DNA of 64,000 nucleotides from Pegea sp. RAD2-039 (taxonomy: Eukaryota > Chordata > Thaliacea > Salpida > Salpidae): contig JAQGEQ010000179.1 in the NCBI GenBank assembly GCA_034620365.1, positions 62,001 through 126,000 of the forward strand, written 5' to 3'. The notes beneath the pieces are model-generated. The model saw nothing but the letters and a program-made list of their open reading frames with translations, was not told where the DNA came from and did no database searches. Positions 12,006-23,150 of the stretch are shown piece by piece (within the stretch, counting starts at the first letter, position 1; every line of letters begins with the position of its first letter). A program made the translations under genes and the position numbers.

Positions 12006-13196
12006 TGAAAGTACATATTTACTCCACAAACAAAAAGGGTGCTTTATTACAAAATCTTTATTATGGGCCAGGCTCGTTATTCACGATTTTTGGAAACCTC
12101 TGGCTGCTTTAATATTTTTTATCGAATAACGGTGGAATAACTCAGCTTGGAAATAGATAAATTCATCATTGGCTTTAGATATTTATTATTATACTTCAAT
12201 GTGGTTTATAAAGCTTGATGATTCAGAATATTTAGTTTATTATCTGTAAGGTTTTTAACTTTTTTTAAGGTTTGTCTTCAATTTTTTTGATATTTCGATT
12301 AATTAAGTATATTAAATTATTCTCTAGACTTTTTACTTTTAAAGACGATCAGTTTTTCTTAATAGCTGGAACATCGTTGTTGAAAATTAGCTTTAATAAC
12401 TCACTACATGTCGTATTTGCTGTTAATTTATTTAATTACTTTTTTAATCGATATTTGATGATAAACAATTTTTGAATAATTTAATGCAATCTATCTATAA
12501 AAATTTTTATAAAATTTATTTAAAATTATTTTTTGTATGAGTATAAATCTGAAATCCTTAAAAGTATGATTTTATTTATTTGAACCAAGATTAAAATCAA
12601 GTAATAAATATTAGCCCAATTTGTCTTTTTATAAAAATTTGAATTTTAGCATTTTGGTTGTATAGACTGTAGTTATTCTGTAGTTTTTCTTGTTTTTATT
12701 ATATTTTTCAATAAATATTGTAAATTTATTCTTGTTCTGAATTCATTTTATTAATGATTTTAAACAAGTTGGATTATTTTTAATTTGCTAAACTATTGGC
12801 AAAATATTTTTTGAATACTTTTTTATTATTTTAAATTTGTAAAAATGTTCTGTATTAATTATAATTAAATTTATTCTATTGATTAATTTAACATTTTTTT
12901 CAAAATATTTCTTTTACTTCATAAATGACCATTTATTTTAAGTATAAGATTTTATAAATAAAAGTTTTTTAAAAGGTTATTAAAAAATAATGATTTGGTT
13001 TCCTAAACTTTTCTTGAAGCTTTTCTTACTTTTTTGTTAGGTCTCTTTTATTCATTAAAATTTGGTATTGTCTGAAACAAGCTTTTATGAATTATTAATC
13101 TTAATATTATAATTCTCGTATAATATTTCTAATTTGAATTTTAAAGCTTAAGCAGAGTTTAGAATTTATTTGAATCTGTTTGATATTAGGATCTCT
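12006..13196. other. AT-rich stretch upstream of shugoshin
   Basis: No gene was seen. The shugoshin promoter probably lies in the last few hundred bases. An in-frame stop (TAA) about 50 bases before 13197 supports that start. Confidence 0.4.
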
Positions 13197-15889
13197 ATGA
13201 AGATGTCTGCTAACAATTTATCTAATGTGTCAGGTGATTTGATTTTTTTATCATTTATAATATTTTGTAAATTTTATATATATGTTGATTATCAACTTAT
13301 TTAAATAAACTAATCTAATAATTTTTTATAATTTTTGTAAATTATACTTTATAAAAGTTTATAGATTTATCATTTAGATTTCTTAATTATTCTACTAATT
13401 AACATTTTTTGATTGCTTTAAAAATAATTAGTAAACTTTTAAAACTTAAAACCTATCAGTGTAGCCTAATTTTAAAATTTATGTTTTTAGGAGCAGACTC
13501 AAGAGGAAGTTTTACTTCGATAAACTTAAGCTGTAGTTACCAAAATTTTAAGAAAGTTCTTGATCGAGCTAAACTTAGTAATAGTAGTAGTAAGTTAATT
13601 GATGTATTCAACAATGATTTATTTCTTTATGTGCATCTTTTAAAACATTTATCAGCTTCATAATGATAGTTTTAGTCTATTGCCTTATAAAATTCTTTAA
13701 CTCAATCAATTTTGACTTTACATTGTTAAAAGAAGAGTTTAATTGTTTTTTTAGGTTGTAAATATATGATAGAAAAATTGAAGGCGTCTCAATTAAACAA
13801 TTCTGAACTGACTATGAGAAATGCAGAATTATTACTTTTTAACAGAGAGAATGAAATGATAATAGAAAATTTAAGGGTATATACAACTCTTCCATTTTTT
13901 ATATATAAGATCAAGTAGAATTTGATTCCATTAATGAATTTCAGAACAACAATTTTAATTTGATGATGCAAGTTAGCCAACTTCAAAATGAAATGAAAAA
14001 AATAAATTCTGAAAATATGGAATTAAAGGTTCCTTTACATTTGTTTTTAATTGTTTAGTGTTAGCTAACATTTTTGGTTTAATTTAATATTTTTTTAGGA
14101 ATTGTGTTTAAAACAAGAAAAAGTTCTTGAATGTATTAAAAATGCCTTTCCAAGTAACTTTGATGAATTAAAAGTTCAAAGAAAAGACTCTTTAAACGAG
14201 TAAGTTCAACAAATTATACTTCAAACTGTTTTTTTTTTAGAAAAGTTAATAAACAAAAATATTTTATGTTTATTATTAAATTGACTTAAATGCTTTTAAA
14301 TTTAATTATAAATTCAATTATTATTAAAAAATAAATAAAAAATTGATATATTTAGAAAGAAGACAGTTGAAAAAAGAGATGAACAACCTATTTGCAGACG
14401 AAGTTGCAAGCTACCGAGACGTTGTCTTGTATTTTCTTTTTTTGCAATTTATTAAATGTATTTTGACTCGAATTTTTCTGATAGATTACACCTAAAGATG
14501 CTACGAAAGATACTGATCAAAAATCAGAGTTAGATGCAAGAATAGAAGTAATTTCGGAAAGTTTTGAATTAGATGTAGATAATGAAAATGATTTGAACGT
14601 GGCTATTCATGTAGAAGATGAATTGGAAAAGTAGGTTGAACTTTTTATGCCATAAATTGTCATCTGATTCTAATTAGCAATTCAATCTTATTGACAACTG
14701 GTTTTTTCAGTACTGTTGTTCCTTGCGAAAAATCAATTGTGAAAGAAATTTGTGAATATTCGATTGAAAACGCAACTGGAATTTTACCATCTCATAGTAT
14801 TACGTCTTATTTTGAAAATGGGTTAGTTTAAGTATTTCTCAAAAACTTGTTATAATTTCGTTGATAAAAAAATTCAATTTCTTTGCCTTTATACAAATTT
14901 TTTTTTTGAAAACTTCTTTGTATAATCTTTTGTGTTCAAAGTAAAATTATTTTATTTTAGTATTCAGGAAAAAGATATCTCAAACAACGAAGGAAATGCT
15001 GTCGAGACTAACATGAAAATTAATATCAGCAACTCGAAAACGTGAGTTCTTATTTTTCATATATTTTTATTTATTTAAAACTGCAATTATCGATATTTTT
15101 TATCTTTTATTTGAGAGATACTTCAAATTTAATTTGTCAGTAAATCGACATTTTTTCAACAGAAAATTTGAGGAAAGCCTAGACTCTAGCTTTTTTAGTA
15201 AACCAAAAAAAAAATCCAAATCTATTAAACCTATAAGTACCGATATCCAAGAATCAAGGAAGAGTATATTGAAAGAAAATGAACCTTTAGAACAGCTCAC
15301 TAATAAGCAAGCTACAAGAAGAGTTACATTTGAGTTTTCTCCGGGGAAAATCAGTGAATTAGCATCAACAACTAAAACTTCAAGAAAGGAAAGAAACAAG
15401 ATATCTGTTGCAGTTGATGATGTTGATTTAAATGATAGTTCTGAAATAGATGCAAACAAAAGAATACAAGCAAGTAAACAAGTTAATAGTGATCACTAAT
15501 TTTCACTGTCTCTTATTTCAGATAATTCAAACTACTACAAGAAAGTCCAGATCTTCATTGAGAAACTCTATAAGAAGTACGGATGTATTTGCCTCTCCAC
15601 AAAAAGAATTAGATGAGACGTGAGATGATTTTAATTCATTAATTTATTTTCATTTCTGATTTATATGTAGGTTACCTCGTGAATTTGGATCGAATCGAAC
15701 GCTGCGACGAAGAAAGCAGATTTCGTACGCTGAGCCGCTTATCAACAAGTATTCATTCTCCCCTGTTACTTAGAAACTGAATTTTAATGTTTTAGGAAAC
15801 TAAGAAGGGGTGATAAGATAGCGGATGACCAGCTGTACGCTTCTATTTCGCCTAAAAATAAGAAAAGGAGTTCTAGATCGAAAAAATAG
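13197..15889 (+). CDS. SGO1: Shugoshin (centromeric cohesion protector), about 500 aa
   Basis: About 13 small exons join in frame from ATG at 13197 to TAG at 15887-15889 (first exons 13197-13233, 13491-13589, 13755-13876). The N-terminal ~45 residues lead into a coiled coil at about 46-150 (for example ELTMRNAELLLFNRENEMII), the place where shugoshins dimerise and bind PP2A-B56. The middle is long, polar and poorly conserved. The C-terminus carries the diagnostic basic shugoshin box, split across the last two introns: LRRRKQISYAEPLINKKLRR, then GD. In known proteins this box binds phosphorylated H2A at centromeres. By family knowledge the protein shields centromeric cohesin from separase and phosphorylation in mitosis and meiosis. 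Animals have one or two paralogues. With only one seen here, SGO1 rather than SGO2 is tentative. It is convergent with ACADS. Confidence 0.88.
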
Positions 15890-16618
15890 TTGATGAGCGA
15901 TTCGACTTTTTTCTAAGATATTTGATACTGCATTTTTTCTTTCCTTAAGTAGCTGTATGTGATTTTTTCTTGATTAAATTGAGTTTTGTGCGATTACTAC
16001 CCTCTTTCAATCTTCGCTTTATACGCAGCAATTTAACGCAAAACCTATTAGATTGTAAATTGAGTAAAAATTTGGTATAGATCTAAAAAAACTTAAATAG
16101 CTTCAAATAAATATTTACAGATGAATAAGAAAGTAGTTAGTTAAATTTAACAGTTTGATCACAAAAACTTGTTTGCAATAGTGGGTTAGCAGTTGATATG
16201 AGAACTGATGATAAATATTTACAAGATCGTTGAGTAGAACAGCTGTCATGAAAATCAGTGTGAACAGGTTGCAACACTTCTGCACGCAGATGTTGATGAA
16301 ACAACTTGTGTCTTTCATTTTACTGTCGCAACTCTGTTGGTCTAGTAACTGATTGCAACTTGTTGTGGTCTGAAATTTTCTACAGCAAATATAGTCAATG
16401 TGGAACTAATATAAGTTTATATAAATCTAAACTGTTTAATACTGATGATTTTATTGAAAACAAAATAAATTACAAACATAAATTTAAAGATGGTAAAAAT
16501 CAATAAGCTGAAAATTGAAATTGTTTAAACATCCGATCAGGTAGCAAAAAGTTTCATCATAAGAGCTTTGAGATTGGTTTAGGGAAAGAAAATTATCAAA
16601 ATTAAAAGGATTTACAGA
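15890..16618. other. Convergent 3' region between shugoshin and ACADS
   Basis: Noncoding DNA holding the 3' UTRs of two convergent genes. The open frames near 16115-16506 look accidental. Confidence 0.4.
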
Positions 16619-16624
16619 TTTATT
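16619..16624 (-). terminator. Polyadenylation signal AATAAA overlapping the ACADS stop codon
   Basis: The TAA stop of ACADS lies inside the hexamer AATAAA. If used, cleavage would fall about 10-30 bases beyond the stop and give a very short 3' UTR. In such AT-rich DNA the hexamer may be fortuitous. Confidence 0.4.
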
Positions 16625-17870
16625 TTCGATATTCTTTTAATAAACTACCGGCGATTACTAGCCTCTGAATTTCGCTGGTCCCTTCATATATTTCAGTAAT
16701 TCTAGCATCTCTGTAATGTCGTTCTGCTGGCATATCAGTAACAAAGCCCATTCCACCTAAGATTTGGATGGACTGATGAGAAACATAAGTTGCTGTTTCG
16801 GATGCAACTAGTTTAGCCATGGCCGCTTCTTTAGTGATATTACAACCGTTATCTTTCAACTGAGCTGCTCGCCACATTAATAAACGTGAACTTTCAATCC
16901 TACTTGCCATATCAGCAAGTTTGAACTGGATTGATTGCATTTTATTTATAGGTGCTCCAAATGCCTTTCGATCATTTGCATACGCAATCGCGCAATCAAA
17001 TGCAGCTTGAGCTATTCCAACGGCTTGTCCAGCAATACCTATTCGACCAGCATCCAACGTTTTCATTGCTATTTTAAAACCCATGCCTGCTTCACCAAGT
17101 AAATTTTCTTTTGGTATTTTACAATCTTCAAAGATGAGATAAGCAGTTGATGAAGCTTTAATTCCTAATTTGTCTTCTTTTTTTCCTAAGCTTAGACCTG
17201 GAGTAGGCATAGGAACAATAAACGCGCTGATACCTTTGTGTTTTTTCGACTTATCAGTTGTAGCAAAGACTACAGAAGCTGATGATTCGTAGCTGTTTGT
17301 AATCCAAGCCTTTGTTCCGTTCAATACCCAATGATCACCGGCATCAGTAGCCACTGTAGAAGCTGCTCCTGCATCCGATCCATTACCAGGTTCGCTGAGA
17401 GCAAAGCAACCGATGAGTTTGCCGTCTGTATAAGGAGTTATAAAATCTTTCGCTTGTGTATCATTAGCCCAATTTTCTAAAGGGCCAAGGTACAGAGAGT
17501 TATGTGCACTGAGGATAACACCGGCACTAGCACAGCCTCGACTAATTTCTTCCATTGCTATTGCATAAGCCATGTAATCAAGACCAGAACCTCCAAGCTC
17601 AGTAGGAATTGTAATTCCCATTAATCCCAATTCGCCCATTTTTTCAACAAGTTCCATAGGAAATTTACATTCTTTATCAACTTTACCAGCAATTGGAGCA
17701 AGTTCATTTTCAGCAAAGTCAGCACAAGTTTGTCTAAGCATTTGATGAGTATCATTTAGTGCATCATTATCTGGAAGAGTAGATGCTGGTCTCAGAAAGA
17801 GTGGAGATCGAGATGATCTTCTTAAAAGTCCCAGAACACTTGATGTTGTTTTGCAAATATTTAGACGCAT
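16620..17870 (-). CDS. ACADS: Short-chain specific acyl-CoA dehydrogenase, mitochondrial (416 aa)
   Basis: A single uninterrupted frame of 416 residues, close to the usual ~412. The first ~25 residues are rich in R, S and L without acids ([20 protein letters not shown]), as in a mitochondrial targeting peptide. The acyl-CoA dehydrogenase signatures are intact: [19 protein letters not shown] near residue 155 in the middle domain, and the C-terminal [11 protein letters not shown]. The glutamate of YEG (about residue 396) is the catalytic base. The closely related phrase [11 protein letters not shown] and a full C-terminal helical domain are present. The enzyme performs the FAD-dependent first step of beta-oxidation on C4 substrates, passing electrons to ETF. 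It is intronless in an intron-rich neighbourhood, although a 5' UTR intron cannot be excluded. The identification is strong because the sequence is near-collinear with animal ACADS throughout. Confidence 0.97.
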   Translation of the reverse strand: MRLNICKTTSSVLGLLRRSSRSPLFLRPASTLPDNDALNDTHQMLRQTCADFAENELAPIAGKVDKECKFPMELVEKMGELGLMGITIPTELGGSGLDYMAYAIAMEEISRGCASAGVILSAHNSLYLGPLENWANDTQAKDFITPYTDGKLIGCFALSEPGNGSDAGAASTVATDAGDHWVLNGTKAWITNSYESSASVVFATTDKSKKHKGISAFIVPMPTPGLSLGKKEDKLGIKASSTAYLIFEDCKIPKENLLGEAGMGFKIAMKTLDAGRIGIAGQAVGIAQAAFDCAIAYANDRKAFGAPINKMQSIQFKLADMASRIESSRLLMWRAAQLKDNGCNITKEAAMAKLVASETATYVSHQSIQILGGMGFVTDMPAERHYRDARITEIYEGTSEIQRLVIAGSLLKEYRK

Positions 17871-18436
17871 TTCTACAAATTATTGAAACTAAATAAAAAC
17901 AAAAAATCTAAAAGAATTTAAGACAGGAAAGTTACTTTAAAAATTATTTTGTCAAATTTTATCATTAAAAACATTCTTAGAGTTCATTTGATAATTGCAT
18001 AAGTACTAAAAAATATAGGCAGAAAAGTGAAATTTAAACCTTAATCAAAAGTTATGCTTGTTGAAACAAACAACATAAATTGATCATTATAAAATAATTC
18101 ATCTTTTTCTAAATCTAATAATCCATATGTTTGTACTAAGCTCACTCTCATAAAAATTCCCATCACATAAACAAAAAAATCACTCAAATACTATTAAGTC
18201 AGTCCAATATATAAAACTTAAACAATAGATATAATATTTCAAAATAAATCCAAGCAAAAAATCCAATATAAACATAAACCAATAGTTAAACAGTTCTTAT
18301 AAATGCCAAGTTGGTAACTAATAGTAAAAATATACATTGAAACTACATTTTTAATTCCGGAATACTGTGACTTAAAATAACATTGTTTGAGATGGTTACT
18401 TAGTTCTTCAAACTTGTTTTGAAATTTCTAAATGTT
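17871..18436. other. Spacer between ACADS and ZMPSTE24
   Basis: About 565 bases of AT-rich DNA hold the ACADS promoter or 5' UTR and the ZMPSTE24 3' UTR, both on the minus strand. No gene was seen. Confidence 0.4.
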
Positions 18437-19828
18437 TTATTCATCCTTCATCTTATATTTATCCATTGCACGTAGTCTTTCTAACAATGGTGGATGTGAG
18501 TAATGTCTAGCAGAGAACATCCAATCAGCTATTGGAAAACTAAGATTATCTTTATGAAGTTTCAAAAGAGCTGCTTTTAAATGTTCTTTTTTGCCAAGGT
18601 CAATGGCGAATTCATCCGCTTGAAACTCAAATCTTCTACTCAATATATTCATTAACAACTCTTCAACCTCATTGAATGGTGAAAATATAAAACTAAAAAC
18701 GATGATGAGACGAATGAGAATAGGTTGTTGATCAGGAAAACCAAAAGTTGCAAAAATATTATGAAAGTTCATTAGCTTGCCAAAGACAAAAAATGAAACA
18801 AGTATCTTAACTTGAACAATTGCAAGATTTTTCAACATATGAGAAAACTTCCAATGACCTAATTCATGACCAAGTACAGCTACAACCTCTGCTGTGTTAC
18901 ATCCAATTTTCTTTTCTTTATTTGTCTTTTTATCTTCCCCATTATCAGTTTTATCACCATCATTCTTGGTTTCATCTGCAGTAGACTGTTCCTTTCTACC
19001 AACAGGAGAATAATCCTCTAAAAGTGTATCAAATAAAACAATTCTTTTATTTTTATGGAAACCATACATATAAGCATTACTATGAGCTGATCTTTTAGAG
19101 CCATCAACTACATACAATTTTTTCAATGGATAATCTAACGAGCGTGCCAGCTCTTCAATACTTTCTTTAAGCTCACCATCAGGTAAAGGATCATATCTAT
19201 CAAACAGAGGAGCAATATATTCTGGGTAGACATGCAATAAAGCAATTGAAAAGACAAACACAGTACCCCATGCATACAAGTAGAAATATTCACCCCCAGC
19301 TTTTATAATATAGATTATTAGAGCCATTAATGGCAAACTAATCAGCATAGACACAATTGTTTTCTTAATAAGATCTTTAAAATAAAAGCTTAAAGTCATT
19401 TTGTTAAAACCATGGCGCTCTTCAAGAACAAAAGTTGAATATAGAGACCAGGGCATGCTAGTGATAATGCCAAAAATTTGCCCTAAAGTAACAAATACAA
19501 GAGATTGAAGTATTTCATAACTAACATCAAAATTAAAATACATCAAAATGTTGCCAGCAAGCATCCATAAAAATGAATATCCTCCAAGTTTTAGAATGAA
19601 TGTATTTTCAATTTGTGAGTAAAGCTCATTCCAAAATCCAAAAACATTTTTATCTAAAGCATATTTTCTAGATTTGTTAAATGTTTCATTATCAATTATG
19701 GATGACAGTTCTTTTGGAACTACTTTTTCATTTTCATAAATTTTCCTCTGTCTTCTTGAAAGATATGTCTCCCAAAAGTACATTAGCCACAGAAACAACA
19801 AAAAACCATCAATTAAATTATAATCCAT
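18437..19828 (-). CDS. ZMPSTE24: CAAX prenyl protease 1 (ZMPSTE24 / Ste24), 463 aa
   Basis: A single frame of 463 residues (human about 475). The zinc protease signature HELGH is at residues 321-325 within VVAVLGHELGHWKFSH. The third zinc ligand lies in FEFQADEFA (Glu401). Several hydrophobic segments fit the seven-helix barrel of Ste24 proteases: about 5-20, 82-98, 105-130, 158-176, 183-205, 338-355 and 370-388. The phrase SKRSAHSNAYMYGF is the conserved stretch before the protease core. A lysine-, aspartate- and glutamate-rich insert at 279-307 is specific to this sequence. The enzyme sits in the ER and inner nuclear membrane, removes the -AAX tail of prenylated proteins and, in animals with it, matures prelamin A; it also clears blocked translocons. 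Like its neighbour ACADS it has no introns. Confidence 0.96.
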   Translation of the reverse strand: MDYNLIDGFLLFLWLMYFWETYLSRRQRKIYENEKVVPKELSSIIDNETFNKSRKYALDKNVFGFWNELYSQIENTFILKLGGYSFLWMLAGNILMYFNFDVSYEILQSLVFVTLGQIFGIITSMPWSLYSTFVLEERHGFNKMTLSFYFKDLIKKTIVSMLISLPLMALIIYIIKAGGEYFYLYAWGTVFVFSIALLHVYPEYIAPLFDRYDPLPDGELKESIEELARSLDYPLKKLYVVDGSKRSAHSNAYMYGFHKNKRIVLFDTLLEDYSPVGRKEQSTADETKNDGDKTDNGEDKKTNKEKKIGCNTAEVVAVLGHELGHWKFSHMLKNLAIVQVKILVSFFVFGKLMNFHNIFATFGFPDQQPILIRLIIVFSFIFSPFNEVEELLMNILSRRFEFQADEFAIDLGKKEHLKAALLKLHKDNLSFPIADWMFSARHYSHPPLLERLRAMDKYKMKDE

Positions 19829-21229
19829 TATATCTTTTACGTCCCTAATTATAATAACATAACATAAGAAAGAGACAAGATTAGTTAATTTTAATCACCT
19901 TTACCTTGAAACTTATAAAATAACAGTGGAACTATTTTGATAAAATATAAATATCTAAGCTATTAAGCATTTTTAAACAATCTGTTAAAAAAATAATTTC
20001 CGTTAATTCCAAATATAAATGGCATACTTTAAAAAAATCCTCAAAATCTTTAATACTTTTGATAATAAAAATATTTATATGTATGTCAATTGTGACAAAA
20101 GTTTTTAAATTAAATATCGGTAATAAGTTATAAATATTAATATATGAAATTATAAAGATACTACAAAACCATATTTCATAATTTCAAATAATAAAATTAT
20201 CAAATAGATAGTAAAATAGAATATAGATATTTAAAAAAAATATATAATAAAGATTTAATAGAACTTTTAAATTATTATAACCTAATATTATGCCTTAACA
20301 ATAGTTTGTAAATTAATACAAATATTATATTAGAAAATATATTAACATCTGATTTAAATTACTTAACAAGACCTATTTATAAATAATAACCATAAAAGTC
20401 TTTTTAATATTTCATAACTTTACAAATTTATTTTTAGGAATAAATAAAAGTAACTAAACGGGTAAAATACCAATAAATAAAATAAACAAAAATCAGAAGA
20501 AAATATTCGAGCCAAATTATGCTAAAATAGACTTCAAAACATTTTAATAAAATTTGAATTAAAAACAAAAGTTGTAGCTGATTAAACCTTCATTTCCAAG
20601 TTTAACTGAATAAAAAAATTCTAAAACCAATTTTTATGACCAAGTTATAATTGGAAAATAAGGTGTTTTGATACATTAGCAACGTATGTACGTGGTGTCA
20701 ATATAATTGTGGTCACAGCAAATGTAAGAAATACGGTTAGGTGAACATATATTTCGCCAACTACCAGAAAATTGCACTAATATCCTTTACCTATTTACTC
20801 TGACGTATCACTTAACAACAAAATGACTAAAAAATGTTTATGACTTAAACATTATATTGCAATTGGACAGCGCAACTTGAAAAAGCCTGGTTTTAAAAAA
20901 TCTTTAGTTTAATAATATTTATTACAATGAGGAAAATAAATTATGTAGTGATGTATTCAATTTGAAAAAAGCAAAGAACCTTTATCAAAAGTATTTCTTA
21001 TCTTCAAAACCCATAAAAAACGCATCTTATAAAAATTTAGGAAAAATTAACAGGTTTAGAGTAAATTGACTCACGAGCTTCTAATGGCACTGAAATTTGG
21101 TCCCAGTTAAAAGATCTTACAAATTTTCTTTAAAATCCCATCTGAATTATCAAATATAATAGTTAGTGTTTAAAGAGTTTTACAAAAATATTTTTTTTGC
21201 TTCAATATATTAATGAAAGTAATTCTATA
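19829..21229. other. AT-rich intergenic stretch
   Basis: No gene was seen. It should include the ZMPSTE24 promoter on the left. Composition shifts toward higher GC to the right of 21230. Confidence 0.4.
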
Positions 21230-21726
21230 ATAAGGCATATAATAATATTCAATTGTAAAAGACGGCTAGAAACAACAGTACACGCTACGAACAACATCAC
21301 AATCATCTAAAGAATTAAGGAGGTTTGTAGTAGTAGTAGGAGATGACACATTCACGCAAGAGGTATAATATTCTACTGTCACCCAATTCAATTATACTGG
21401 ATTTTCTTTCAACCAAATAACTGGGAAGAACAGTGAAGACTACACTTTGTCATCAAAGCCAACTAGTAGGACCGAAGAGCCTCTACACTACCGCTTCTCC
21501 TGTTCTTTGGACTAACGTCACAACTCCTGGTACCCGGACCATCAAAGCTCGTCCCCAGTACCTCATTAAAAACACACACAACAGATTTGTCCCACTCTTC
21601 ATCCTCTTCCCTTGTAGTCATCATGTTGCCATCGGGATTCTCAATTTTTTATTAGTAAAGCCAGTTCATTAGCATTTGGGTAAATGGATATATCCCTCAA
21701 TGAAATGTTGGATTCTCTGTCATAGA
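21230..21726 (-). pseudogene. GC-richer relic next to the ARF pseudogene
   Basis: The base composition is less AT-rich than the surroundings. A minus-strand frame carries protein-like sequence (MMTTREEDEEWDKSVVCVFN, then a proline/glycine-rich piece) that stops near 21470. No family is recognised. It may be part of the same insertion event as the ARF relic or an unrelated dead element. Confidence 0.2.
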
Positions 21727-22130
21727 AAAGCGGACCTGCGTGTAAATTGGGTTAGCTTCCAGCAATTCATCCTTATCATATTATCATCTTGTTTATTGGC
21801 TAGAATAAGGACAGGATCGTTTAACATCTCTTCTTGCTGAGTGATAGTATAAAGTTCTCTTCTTGCTTTGTCAAATATATCTTTATCACAGCTGTAAGCA
21901 AGGAAAATCAAACCTGTGTTATGTAATAGTAATAATTCAAGCATTCCGGATAGAAACCCGACTGCCAACATTTCATACAGTAAGAGTAATCCCTTTCATC
22001 TGGTAAGAGATCTTCTACATTGAAACTTATAGTAAGAATTATTGAAAAGGCTTGTTTCAATTTCAACTTACACAATACAGTAGTTTTCCAGAAGCATTCA
22101 GCTTTAAGATGATACCTCGCAGGGTACTTC
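21727..22130 (-). pseudogene. ARF-family small GTPase, processed pseudogene
   Basis: Read on the minus strand from about 22128, the sequence follows an ARF protein in order. It shows a P-loop region (LNASGKTTVLCKLKLKQ, compare GLDAAGKTT in ARFs), switch I (FNVED) and the TGLIF strand with SCDKDIFDKARREL. The nucleotide-specificity motif ANKQD follows. The switch II DVGGQ region is degenerate and the frame shifts between the P-loop half and the TGLIF half, so no functional GTPase can be made. There are no introns within it, which points to a retrocopy. After ANKQD the similarity fades, so the 3' part is missing or scrambled. The choice between ARF and ARL cannot be made. Confidence 0.75.
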
Positions 22131-22399
22131 CCAGATATTTTATTACTTTAATCGTGGTAACTGATTTCATATCAGATTCCCTTACCCTCTAACCCCTTAT
22201 ACAATATTAATGAACTTTTTCTGAAATTTACAAATGCATCTTGATAAGTCCCTGCGCTCTCTATGTACTGCGATTTGTTTTAGGTCATTTTGTTGTCGCC
22301 GACGGAGTTAAAAACTGTGAGTGGTACGGAGTTGTTCTACCAAACATCTTCTTACTGCATGAAAGAAAAATGTACAATATAAAGCATAGGAAGGAAATT

Positions 22400-22735
22400 C
22401 CAGTGTTAAAAAGTTTGTTGTCTTCCTTCCACTATCCCCTCTTCCGCCGTGGTCGCCACGACTTCTACGGAAGTATATTTCCCTATAGTTCTTAGAAAAA
22501 CGTTCTTTACCGTCGCTGTTTGTGATTACTTCCGCCCTGCTCTTCTTCGCAACGAGAAAAGCTTACGCCTCTTTATTGATTCCTGATTAGATCCAATAGA
22601 TCCTATTATTTGGTTTTTAGACCGTGAAGTAGGATCTCTTCTTCTGCTTTCCTTTTTCAGCTTTTCTACTTCATAATAATTAGAGTGTCCTGATGCTAAT
22701 GACATCTAATGCATCCTAGGTATTCATACAGATGT
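22400..22735 (-). pseudogene. Degenerate basic/RGG-like coding relic
   Basis: On the minus strand a frame from about 22710 encodes a basic polar stretch (HSNYYEVEKLKKESRRRDP, then KRRKLFSLRRRAGRK) and stops. Another frame continues with arginine/glycine-rich sequence (FRRSRGDHGGRGDSGRK). RGG-rich tails are typical of RNA-binding proteins. With a stop and frameshift in between, this is most simply a second retrocopy beside the ARF relic. The parent gene is not recognised. Confidence 0.25.
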
Positions 22736-22976
22736 TTAAAGGAGAGGGCCCACGTCTGTCTCTAAATTCAACCCTTTCAGGTCAGCCATCAGAGAAATAG
22801 AAGTGAGGCGGACCGACATCCCAGAAAAGTCATCGGCAGTCACTGTCCTATTTTGAGTAACAGCAAATAGCAGTGAATAACATTATCGTTTTAGAACTGG
22901 GCTAGCTTTAAGGATACTCGAGTACTTCTGATTTATGAATATGTATGTAAGACTGTACGAAACATATTTGTCCGTA
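22736..22976. other. GC-richer unassigned sequence
   Basis: It continues the unusual composition of the island and has no coding frame. It leads directly into the tRNA-Val-like SINE. Confidence 0.3.
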
Positions 22977-23150
22977 TCCGTAGTTTAGTAGTTAGCCCAC
23001 CTAACACGTGGAGGGTCCTGAGTTTGAGCCCAGGTTGACACTTCTTTGCGACAAGGAAATGTCCATAAAAACCCGGGCAAAAGGGCCCTGTAACTAAGGG
23101 CTTTAATGACAATCTGTTTTTGCAGTTTGAGTTGAAGTTAAGGACTGCTA
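22977..23150 (+). mobile_element. tRNA-Val-like SINE (or tRNA-derived repeat)
   Basis: The first ~66 bases resemble a tRNA-Val with anticodon AAC. There is an A-box-like TAGTTTAGTAGTTAG, the anticodon region CCACCTAACACGTGG and a B-box-like GAGTTTGAGCCC. The acceptor arm does not pair, and a GC-richer non-tRNA body follows (GGGCAAAAGGGCCCTGTAAC) to about 23150. This fits a SINE with a pol III head rather than a working tRNA gene. Only this copy is seen in the window, so family status is inferred. Confidence 0.5.

Noticed and set aside
15100..15459. Minus-strand frame of 119 residues opposite shugoshin
   Set aside because: It is antisense to a long shugoshin exon with no start context, splice sites or family match.
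22977..23045. Functional tRNA-Val gene
   Set aside because: The acceptor stem and part of the T arm do not pair, and a repeat-like body follows.
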